Shown here: positions 27,701-36,200 of the stretch, in pieces | How positions within the stretch are numbered: the stretch's first letter is position 1 | Layout: every line of letters starts with the position of its first letter | NCBI GenBank assembly: GCA_964017235.1 | Contig: OZ024935.1 | Coordinates: 1 to 64,000 of the forward strand | DNA: 64,000 nucleotides | Source: Sabellastarte sp. h YS-2021 | Lineage: Eukaryota; Annelida; Polychaeta; Sabellida; Sabellidae | Reading direction: 5' to 3' | The notes under the pieces: generated by a model | What the model was told of the DNA's origin: nothing | The model's database searches: none | The model's input: the letters and a program-made list of their open reading frames with translations, nothing else | Position numbers and translations under genes: made by a program

Positions 27701-27969
27701 ACCCCATATAGGTATCCAACTCTTGGCTGACATGGCAGAGATTTACTCTTTCTGTAGAAACCTCTTATGCATCCATAGTAAAACGGATAATGCAAGTTTT
27801 CCAAAAATTAACCCCAAACCCCTAATTCTGCCAAAAAGGTACTTTCTACTCAAGCTATGGACTGAAGTAAGGTATGCCTGGATTAGTCTTGGTGAGGACA
27901 CTATGTGGCTGGTGTAATACTTAAACTTGGCACTGAAATATAAGAACCAGACCCAAAAATATGGTTTTA
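12701..27969. repeat. Satellite domain A2 (43 A-type copies)
   Basis: These are the copies with markers at 12900 to 27723, all of the A type. The first one is followed by an aberrant stretch at 12987-12997, where the usual run of C/A bases is replaced by a sequence containing CTAGGATC, leaving the unit 350 bp long. Every later unit is 353 bp. The last, partial unit ends at about 27969 after ATGGTTTTA and runs into unrelated AT-rich DNA. Confidence 0.88.
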
Positions 27970-28885
27970 GTCTGTAACCATTTCTTTTCTTGGAATGATT
28001 AGCTAAATGAGTGTAGAAGATTTCTTTTTTAGCCATAATTTTTTGTCCTGATTATTATGTTAGTGATAATGACCGTGAATGGTAGAGAATTTTCGAGTTT
28101 CTTTGCAATTAAATTATACGGAAGGGCTTACAATTGAATTTCTCAACCATAGATATATTTTTAAAAAGTTTTTAAATACCTTCAGCCTAACAATACTAGC
28201 AATAATTTTACCAGTAAATATATTGATATCTCGTCCTAATTGATTGCTTCCAATGATTGGTAAAGCACTATACCATATTACCTAAATGTATCAGACTTAA
28301 AAAAATGCCACATTTATCCCTTAGTATTGATTTTCACATTTGTTTTTGACCAAAGTAATGTCATTTGTGTTTGTAGTACAGCATAGATTAATTTATGTAC
28401 ATCAGGCATCAATTCTTCTACATAAACAAGCTTAAGAGAACAGCTAACAATTAGTAGCTTATGTAACAGGAAGCTTTTCCCTAATTCATTAATCTGTTTA
28501 TCTTTCTATGAAAAATTTTTCAGCACCTCCATTCAGCACTAATAATATGACAATATAATGTTCTATTGTTTGATATTATTGTATCAACGGAGAATTGTGG
28601 ATTTTTGCATTTGTGCTGTAATTTATGGCTGAATTGACATAGGTATTGGCAGTATTATAAAGTTACATCATTCCTAGTTTTATAAACTTCTACTAGTAAC
28701 ATCATATTTATGACATTAGGAGATACAGTAAATAGTTTTTAGTGATAAACTGGCTAAAAAGTAGTCATATAAGATGGTTTGGAAAAGAAATTTCAAGGAT
28801 TATATAAATTTTGCTAATTAGTGCTAAATCATTCCAAATAATTATAGTTTTAAACATATTAAACCATTTAAGATGAAAAAGGTAG
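27970..28885. other. Unique AT-rich spacer, no gene seen
   Basis: AT-rich sequence between the satellite and the LINE. I find no open frame with a recognisable domain, no RNA gene and no satellite homology. It may include decayed upstream LINE sequence. Confidence 0.6.
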
Positions 28886-29798
28886 ATTTATGGTAACTCA
28901 TTTGCTGCTAAATGGGAGTCGGACTATTACAGCACACTGATTTCAGACAATAGTCATGACTCTAGAAAACAATTCATGATCTGCATAAAACCCCGAAAAT
29001 TACTGTCTTTTAAGCAAGTTTCTGAAGATGCTGTTTTTCTGAAGCTAATCTTGGAAATAAATGTTCTAGAACAAGAAAATAACATGTCAAATTTTGATCT
29101 TCTTGATAACAAAAAAATAGAAATAGAAAACATTAGAGAGGAAATTATGAGAGGACACCAGGTTCGTTCTCGTGTACAAAGGCTAAATGAGAGAGAAAGA
29201 CCCACAAAATATTTCTCTTCACTGGAACATCGCAACTACATTGACAAAGCAATCAAAAAAGTGATCAAAGAAGATGGTTCGGTATTTACAGATCAAAAAA
29301 GTATATTAGGTGAATTAACAAATTTTTATTCAAAGTTATTCAAATGCTCTGATCATAGGCTTGATGATGTTGACTTGAACAAACTATTACAGGGCTATCA
29401 GATCAACAAGCTTAGTCTTGAACCGGCTGAAAGTCCAGAAGGACCTCTTACCCAAAAAGAAATTAGTTTGTCACTAAAACAAATGGAAAACTATAAGTCA
29501 CCAGGCATTGATGGGTTCCCAGCAGAATTTTCTAAGGTATTTTGGAAAGAGCTAAGTACATGGGTGCTAAAGGCACTTAATGTTTTGATAAGAGAACTCT
29601 TTCCTTTTCATTGAGGCACTGTATAATCACGTCTTCCAAAGAAGGAAAAATCCAGGGAATTTTTTAAAAAATTGGCGCCCTCTCTCAATGCTTTCTGTAC
29701 CATATAAAATAGCATCTGCTTCAATAGCTAATAGAATCAAACCCTTTTTAGACACCTTAATAAAAGATATTCAAAATGGATTCGTCTCTGGTAGATAT
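28886..29798 (+). pseudogene. Tx1/L1-like LINE ORF2, left part (5'-truncated, split by LTR element)
   Basis: The frame is open from about 28886 to the stop at 29612 and encodes the region between endonuclease and reverse transcriptase of a Tx1/L1-type LINE. Visible landmarks are ERPTKYFSSLEHRNY (near 29195), TDQKSILGEL (near 29290) and KSPGIDGFPAEF (near 29500), which is the conserved N-terminal RT block. Beyond 29614 RT homology continues through frame shifts (LPKKEKS, then a DIQNGFVSGRY-like block) up to the insertion point at 29798. The endonuclease half is missing, so the copy was 5'-truncated or decayed. Its continuation lies at 41310-43613. The clade call rests on motif resemblance, not on a search. 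Confidence 0.82.
29795..29798. repeat. Left target-site duplication of the LTR element (ATAT)
   Basis: ATAT directly precedes the 5' LTR and also directly follows the 3' LTR at 41310-41313. Counting only one of the two copies, the LINE frame reads straight from its SGRY residues into IGES. That supports a 4-bp duplication and fixes both ends of the element. Confidence 0.85.
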
Positions 29799-30350
29799 TG
29801 TTACGGTTCGACCGTAAGTCTGTTGATTTGACATTTCGGATTTCACCTCTTACTCCCGGTAAATTTCGCGGTAAAATTCGCGGTAAATTTAGCGCGGAAT
29901 ATAGTGATAATAGTACATATTTTCGTAAGAATTTGACCATTTTGGGCTGTTTCTAGAAAGAAATCAAGGTAAATATCACTTTTATTGTATTTCTGATTAT
30001 TTATAGCCCCTTTTTCGGCCCTTGAAAGACAGTTTAAAGACACATTTTGGGCTATTGCTGAGCTTAGTTGGAGATTTTCAACTGTGAATGGGTCATTCTT
30101 AAAATAGGGGTGAAGGGTTTAGTGATGTAGTGTTGTTCACATTTAGATTGAAAATTATAATATTGAAATGTGATTTGGTATAAATCATTTTCCACAGATT
30201 AATAAATCTGAGTGTTGTAAGTGTTAACTGAATATTTATGTAATGTAAATTTACATTATAGTGTGTGATGTATAAGTTATCACATCCATTTCCCATATGC
30301 TCCCTATGTACACTCTTCCTGATGATCACATGACCGTCTGGCTGAGAGCC

Positions 30351-30357
30351 TATATAA
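30351..30357 (+). promoter_or_regulatory. TATA box of the 5' LTR
   Basis: TATATAA lies in the context GAGAGCCTATATAAGCAG, a strong RNA polymerase II core promoter match about 550 bp into the LTR. Transcription would be expected to start about 25-30 bp downstream, near 30380. The 3' LTR has the same sequence at 39578-39584. Confidence 0.75.
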
Positions 30358-30797
30358 GCAGTGGTTTTCCAGTGAAGAGCCAGAATTCAGAATTGAATTC
30401 ACCGGGCAACAACTGAAGAGAGAAGGTAATAGCAAAAGAATATCATTAAACACGTGATCCGGGAGTGGCTCTGGGATCAGCACAGGATATCAGAGCAGTG
30501 TTCAGAATTGAACACAGTGACAATCCTTGATGCGATCCTGGAGTGGCTCCTTGGATGCAGTCCCAGGAGTGAGTTCCCGGGATCACTGTCATTGTTGATC
30601 TAAGACAATACTCCCAGGAATTGGAACCAGGATGGCGAATGATTTCTGCATTGTATTCTGTTGTGAATCTTGCAAGTAATCAGCTGCCTGAGCTGCCAAA
30701 GAACATTCTAAGAGCTGCCATAATTTACCTCATTGAAGGAACCAGTATTCAGAAATGAACACGATCAGAATTATTGATAAGTGTTCAGCATTGAATA

Positions 30798-30836
30798 CCA
30801 GAAGTACTCAGACCATCCCAGAAGTACTCAGACCAT
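30798..30836 (+). repeat. Direct repeat in the LTR, 20-bp period
   Basis: The 19-base block CCAGAAGTACTCAGACCAT occurs twice, at 30798 and 30818, right after the fourth dyad motif. The same pair is in the 3' LTR from 40025. Confidence 0.85.
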
Positions 30837-31401
30837 ATTCCCGGGATCACTACAGCCATCCATAATCCTCACTCCCCCATCCCAATAGCTATGTTCTATG
30901 ATAAATAATTGTGGTGGAGACCCAAAGATGTTTTGTTATGATGTATGAGTCCAGAGAATTTATTACAGCACTGAAATACTTTTTAAATAAATTATTATTG
31001 TGACTTTATTTTTCCTGTTGCTTATCTTCTCTATCAATACTTAAGATCTGAAAATCTACACAACTATAGATTTGGCATAAGCTTGTAGCACCACCTTCCA
31101 TGAGAATCCACGGATCAGTGATCCCTGAATCAAAATACTTAAGATCTGATCTTCCATTCAGGACAGAAGGGTGACAATGACTGAACCCACTGGAGCCTCC
31201 GCTAACCAATGTGCTGATGCCCAATTCAGATTGCAGCAATCCTGGGAGAACCAGCAAGATTAATTAAGAGTGAACATTCCAGGGCAACCAGAGCCGGCAG
31301 CATTGCAGAATAGTTAATAAGGTTTTGTTCCAGTCCACCAGGTGACAACATGCCGATCCTTAGAGCAGCTGAACCAGGGTGCTAGTAAGAGTGAGGTAGA
31401 T

Positions 31402-31530
31402 CCACGATCCAGAATCCCGGGAAGAGTATTTATTTCATCTGTAGGTCCATGATCAAGAATCCTGGGAAGAGTATTTATTTCATCTATACATCCATGATCC
31501 AGAATCCCGGGAAGTTTATTTGTTACAACT
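31402..31530 (+). repeat. 45-bp tandem repeat in the LTR, about 2.9 copies
   Basis: Units begin CCACGATCC at 31402, CCATGATCA at 31447 and CCATGATCC at 31492. Each holds AGAATCCYGGGAAG followed by a T-rich stretch. The CCCGGGA-type core also occurs elsewhere in the LTR near 30578, 30838 and 31937. The 3' LTR copy is at 40629-40757. Confidence 0.85.
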
Positions 31531-32085
31531 ATATACAGTTTTTCTGATATCTGTGAAGTGATTCAGTTTGATAAGCCCGGTAGAATTCAGATGTGAATTC
31601 CACCCCATTATTCATTATTCTTAGGCCTATTCATTTTTCATAAAGAGTTATAGGGAAGACTGAAGTTCTTCCTGCTAAGCCAATAGGAGGCTTAACTGTA
31701 TGGGGACTGGTAACTCCCCGGATTTGGAGTGCCACTGTGAAATGTTCGCGAAGTGGTGACACTGCCAGCTTAAGGGTTAGAAAACCCTTGTGTAAAATTC
31801 CTGCAGGTGTTATTTGGTGGCATGGTGAAATCTGACGTCAGTGATGTCACCGTGCATGATGGCATTGTGGAATCTACGTGTAGTGATGCCATCTGGATGC
31901 AACCTGAGATGAACTTTTGGGAGTGAGTCTGATCCCGGGAGTTAGGATTGATCCTAGGTTGAGGATTGATCCATGGATTGGATTCATTCCCGATGTGAGC
32001 AGTGGGCTTTTGAAATGTACACGTAGTGGCACCACTGCAAAGTTGTTGGGGATGATGGATTTAACCGCTCGGATCCGTCACATTT

Positions 32086-32105
32086 TGGTGTCAGAAGTGG
32101 GATTC
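32086..32105 (+). other. Primer-binding site, tRNA-Leu
   Basis: Three bases after the 5' LTR the sequence TGGTGTCAGAAGTGGGATTC is complementary to the 3' end of an animal tRNA-Leu (CAG-type), including its CCA, over 20 bases. It would prime minus-strand DNA synthesis. Confidence 0.9.
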
Positions 32106-32226
32106 CATTTTTCTTGGGATCCTATGATACGACTCCAGCCTGTTTTATTTTTGTATAAGTAACATTGGATTTATAGAATTCGATACCAGGATTCTAAAGT
32201 TATTTTTGTTTCCAGCATTTGTCGAG

Positions 32227-32430
32227 ATGAGCACAGTGAACAATGACAGTTGTACCAGAGGTGGTGCCGGGGGAAGCCTCTTTCCAGATGGTGCCTATGG
32301 TGATTCCGAAGACTGTTCCAGGAAGCTGGGAGATGACTCATCAAGGCTGCAGGATGACCTTGGGCAAATACGGGGAGCATTGGAGATGCTTCGGGGATCT
32401 GACAGCTGGTCACAGAGATGTCAGAAATGA
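32227..32430 (+). other. Short frame at the gag start, possible frameshifted Gag N-terminus
   Basis: The first ATG downstream of the primer site opens 67 codons ending at a TGA at 32430. The product looks more protein-like (helical stretch around SSRLQDDLGQIRGALEML) than the overlapping start of the long gag frame. It may be the real Gag N-terminus separated by an indel, or a short upstream ORF. Sequence alone cannot decide. Confidence 0.4.
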
Positions 32431-33298
32431 GGGCGACCAGCCAAGGCCGTGTGAATCCCGATGGCAACCAAGGCTCGGAGACGAAGATGAAGAGGAGGAT
32501 CCACATATCCAGAATCAAGTAGCACAGAACAAACGGCCCCGGGTGATGCCTGATCAATTTGATGGAAAAACCTCCTGGGCTGACTACATTGCACACTTTG
32601 AAATATGCAGCGAGATAAACGGATGGAATGCACAACAGCGAGCACAGTTTCTTAGTGTCAGTCTGCGTGGGTCTGCTTGCCAAGTGATGGGAACTCTTCC
32701 ACCAGGTCGCCGCAGAGATTATAGGGAACTTGTTAGAGCCCTTGGAAGGCGATTTGACCCAGAAAATCAGAGTGAACTCTATCGAGTTCAACTCCGAAAT
32801 CGTGGGCGAAAACCCAATGAAACCTTGCCAGAACTTGGTCAGCAAATACGCACACTGGTTGCACAAGCATACCCCAGAGCCAATGCAGAAGTATTAGATG
32901 TGCTGGGTAGAGACCATTTTATTGATGCAATTGATGATCCAGACATTCGTTGGAGAATATATCAAGCCAAACCTGAAAACTTGGATGGAGCTATCTGCAC
33001 AGCTGTAGAATTTGAAGCATACAAAGCAGCGGAAAAGCAGAGGGTGACCAACAAGCGCTTTATTAGGGATATTAGCAGTCATCCAAAGAATTTAACTACT
33101 CGAGATGCAAAAGAAGATGAATCAATACTTGCAAAATTGCAAAGGCAGATTACAGACTTGCAAAAACAACTGCAAGCCTCCAGAGCAAAAGAAAATGCTG
33201 GTGGAAAACAGCAGGTACAGCGCTCACCCGTGCGATGCTGGAATTGTGGAGAGGCTGGGCATGTCCAATACAATTGCCCAGCAAATCAGTCAAACTAA
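32243..33298 (+). CDS. gag: Gag (capsid and nucleocapsid) of the Gypsy element
   Basis: The 351-codon frame encodes the particle protein. From about residue 103 it has a retrotransposon capsid region (MPDQFDGKTSWADYIAHFE, then SVSLRGSACQVMG and ALGRRFDPENQSELYR). This is followed by a charged, likely coiled stretch (AKLQRQITDLQKQLQ) and, near the end, one CCHC zinc knuckle, CWNCGEAGHVQYNC (C-X2-C-X4-H-X4-C), for RNA binding. The first ATG after the primer site is not this one but 32227, in another frame that stops at 32430. The residues before about 80 in the frame given here look unlike a natural N-terminus, so the true start may lie in the other frame with a small indel near 32400. The ATG at 32243 has a good context (A at -3). 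Pol overlaps by 64 bp in the -1 frame. Confidence 0.9.
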   Translation: MTVVPEVVPGEASFQMVPMVIPKTVPGSWEMTHQGCRMTLGKYGEHWRCFGDLTAGHRDVRNEGDQPRPCESRWQPRLGDEDEEEDPHIQNQVAQNKRPRVMPDQFDGKTSWADYIAHFEICSEINGWNAQQRAQFLSVSLRGSACQVMGTLPPGRRRDYRELVRALGRRFDPENQSELYRVQLRNRGRKPNETLPELGQQIRTLVAQAYPRANAEVLDVLGRDHFIDAIDDPDIRWRIYQAKPENLDGAICTAVEFEAYKAAEKQRVTNKRFIRDISSHPKNLTTRDAKEDESILAKLQRQITDLQKQLQASRAKENAGGKQQVQRSPVRCWNCGEAGHVQYNCPANQSN

Positions 33299-36200
33299 TT
33301 ATGGCTGCATCTGGTGGTCGAGATACAGCCAAACGTTTTAGACCACAGAAGATTTTAGCAGTGAATGGAAGAGGAGGATTGGTGGCCATTGGACAAATAA
33401 ATGGCCATCCTCTGAAATTTCTCATTGACACTGGGGCTGCTGTTACCCTAGTGTCAAAAGAGATTTTTCATAAATTTCAAATGAAGAGTGAACTACAGCC
33501 ATCCAATCTGGTAATTTGTGGTGCAGATGGGAAGAATTTAGATGTGTCCGGAGAGGGTACAATGGAGATTACACTTGGACCGTTGAAAGTAACTCATGAG
33601 GTCATTGTTGCAGCACTTCAGCCTGATGCCATACTTGGTATGGATTTCTTGTCCCAACATGAATGCAAGGTTGATATACCTGCCCAACGCTTGATTATAA
33701 ATTCACTGGTGGTGAATCTTTGGCAAGAGGGAAATAATCCTCAAAGCTGTAAAGTGGCTATAAAGGAACCTGTCGTTATTCCACCAGAATCAGAGAAGCT
33801 CATCCTAGGTGAGGTACAGAGAAGAGGATCTGAGGGTCCAGTCAACATGGTCCAAGGATCTGCCAAGTTTGTGGAGAGATATGGGCTGTTTGTGTGCCAT
33901 TCACTGGTGGATGTTGAAAAGGGTGTTGTACCCATCCGCATCTTGAATCCCCAGTCTGAGCCTGTACATCTCCATAAAGGGACCATGGCTGGATTAGCAT
34001 TACCAGTAGATATATGTCAGACTGATATGTCACCGAATTATGGAGTCTATCAGATTGGTCAACAGGATGCAGAAGTACCATCAGCAAGGATCAAGACATT
34101 GCCTGAACATCTGCAGATGCTACTAGAGGAGTCTGGTGGAAATCTATGCAAAGAAGAGAATGATGAACTCAAAGAATTCCTAGTAGAGTACAATGATGTT
34201 TTTGTGGGAGCTGGAGGCCAACTTGGAAGAACAGGCCTGGTTAAACATTCCATCAATACTGGAAACCAGTACCCCATTCGTCAACGTCCGAGACGGACCC
34301 CATTGCATTTGCAGGATGAAGTAAAGAAGCAAGTGACAGACATGCTGGAGCAAGGAGTCATTGAGCCATCCAACAGCCCTTGGTCTTCACCCATTGTCCT
34401 GGTACGCAAGAAGGATGGTAGCTATCGTTTCTGTGTTGACTATCGCCTCTTGAACAAAGCCACCATAGGGGATGCCTACCCTATACCCCGGGTGAATTTT
34501 GATCAGTTAGCTGGTTCTCAGTGGTTCTCAACCTTGGATCTCATGTCTGGTTATTGGCAGGTAGAAATGGACCCCAACGATAAACCTAAAACTGAATTTG
34601 CCTGTCAGGAGGGTTTGTTTCAGTTCAATCTGATGCCTTTTGGCCTCACTAATGCTCCATCGACTTTTGAAAGGCTAATGGAGAGTGTCCTCACTGGCCT
34701 CCAGTATCAGACATGCCTGATCTACCTAGATGACGTTATTGTGTATTCCAACAGTTTCCATGAAGGCATCTCCAGGCTAAGGGAAGTTTGTGAACGCTTC
34801 AGACAAGCTGGCCTTAAACTGAAGGCAAAGAAATGTGTTCTGTTCCAAACAGAAGTCAAATACTTAGGACATATTGTGTCTCGAGATGGGGTGGCCACTG
34901 ATCCTGTGAAGATAAAAGCTGTCAAGGAATGGCCCACCCCAACCTCCGTAACTCAAGTTCGTAGTTTCCTTGGGCTGGCTGCCTACTACAGAAGATTCAT
35001 CAAGGATTTCTCAAAGATTGCAGCTCCTTTGCATCAGTTGACTGAAAAGAACCAGAAGTTCTCATGGGCTGATGAATGCAATGAGGCATTCAACCAGCTG
35101 AAGGAAAGTTTGACCACAACACCTGTTCTGGCATATCCTGTAATGGGAAAGCAGTTCATTCTAGATTGTGATGCCAGTGACATAGCAATTGGTGCTGTTC
35201 TGTCACAAGTAAATGATAACATTGAACATGTCATTGCTTATGGCAGCAAGTGCTTATCAAAGGCAGAGAGGCGATACTGTGTCACCAGACGTGAACTGTT
35301 AGCCATTGTCTACTTTGTAAAGTATTTCAGGCACTATCTCTATGGGGTGAAGTTTTTGATAAGAACTGATCATGGTTCCCTGCGCTGGCTGTTTAATTTT
35401 AAAGAACCAGAAGGACAGGTGGCGAGATGGATTGAAACTCTTTCAACTTTTCAGTTTGATATCCAACATAGGCCGGGGAAACAACATGGAAATGCAGATG
35501 GGATGTCTCGTATCCCATGCAAACAATGTCAGGAGCTTCATTCAGATGTCCGAGCTATTAGTCTTCAGGAAGAGGAAAAGAGGAATGTGGAAACTCAACC
35601 AGAGAATACTTCCTGGATTGTAGGATGGACTTCAGAATTTCTTAGGAAGGAACAACTTGAAGATCCAATTATTGGCAAGATTCTGACCATTAAAGAGAGC
35701 TGTGATGAGCGACCCCAGTGGAAAGATATATCTGAGGGTTGTAAAAGTATGAAGGCTTACTGGTTTCTGTGGAAGCAATTCCATGTGAGATCAGGAGTCT
35801 TATACAAGCTGTGGGAAGAAGAGAAAGCTGGAAAGGGAGTTTGGCAGATAGTTCTCCCTGCCTCTTTAAGAGAAGAGGTTCTCCTTCAGCTTCATGATCA
35901 TGTCACGGCAGGGCATCTAGGTCAACACAAAACCCTCGCCAAAGTCAGACAGCGCTTTTACTGGCATGGTCTGAAAGAATATGTCCATAAGTGGTGCAAT
36001 GGTTGCAATGCCTGTGCATCTGCTAAAGGACCATCAAAGAAGCCAAGGGCCCTTCTCCAGCAGTGTCCAGTGGGCTGTCCTATGGAAAGAGTGGCACTGG
36101 ACATCCTAGGACCATTGCCAACAAGCCACAAAGGAAACAAGTATGTGCTGGTAGTGGCAGATTGTTTTACACGCTGGACAGAAGCCTATGCCTTGCCCAA

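Larger units (their letters stand above)
1..27969. repeat. 353-bp tandem satellite array, about 79 copies
   Basis: A head-to-tail array fills the first 28 kb. The marker TTGGCTGACATGG recurs at 188, 544, 898, 1252, 1605 and then almost always every 353 bp to 27723, which gives 79 markers. Copies are nearly identical. Exceptions seen: the first copy has extra bases; a T tract of 9 instead of 8 near 451 and 1150; an extra T near 840; one A missing near 3097; two extra bases near 10897; one T missing near 11751; one C missing near 12637; and a replaced stretch at 12987-12997. From 13250 to 27723 all 42 markers are exactly 353 bp apart. The array already runs at the left edge of the window and stops abruptly at about 27969, inside a unit. 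Short open frames occur on both strands only because the unit has few stops. I see no protein family in them and treat the array as non-coding. Confidence 0.98.
30386..31597 (+). promoter_or_regulatory. Five TTCAG-N3-TGAA dyads in the 5' LTR
   Basis: Five copies of TTCAG-N3-TGAA are seen at 30386-30397, 30501-30512, 30748-30759, 30784-30795 and 31586-31597. Most extend into longer inverted repeats, such as GTGTTCA-GAAT-TGAACAC at 30498-30515 and GAATTC-AGAATT-GAATTC at 30383-30400. The general form is TRTTCA-N4-TGAAYW, as expected for a protein that binds as a dimer. All five lie downstream of the TATA box and recur in the 3' LTR at +9227. The binding protein is unknown. Confidence 0.6.
29799..32082 (+). 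repeat. 5' LTR of the Gypsy element (2284 bp)
   Basis: It starts TGTTACGG and ends CCGTCACA, and matches 39026-41309 at a constant offset of 9227. It is long for a Gypsy LTR. It holds a TATA box at 30351, five TTCAG-N3-TGAA dyads between 30386 and 31597, a 20-bp-period direct repeat at 30798-30836, a 45-bp repeat at 31402-31530 and an AATAAA at about 30986. None of its short open frames resembles a protein, and I treat all as non-coding. Confidence 0.95.

Noticed and set aside
1..27969. Repeated open frames of 60-140 codons on both strands of the satellite
   Set aside because: They recur only because the 353-bp unit lacks stops in parts of some frames. They overlap each other on opposite strands, change when a single-base indel occurs, and resemble no protein family.
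1..27969. CRISPR array
   Set aside because: Units are 353 bp, with no short repeats separated by unique spacers, and the context is an animal genome.
30099..32162. Short open frames inside the LTRs (about 30099-30329, 31006-31257, 31917-32162 and their 3' copies)
   Set aside because: No recognisable domain; they fall in regulatory sequence with internal repeats.
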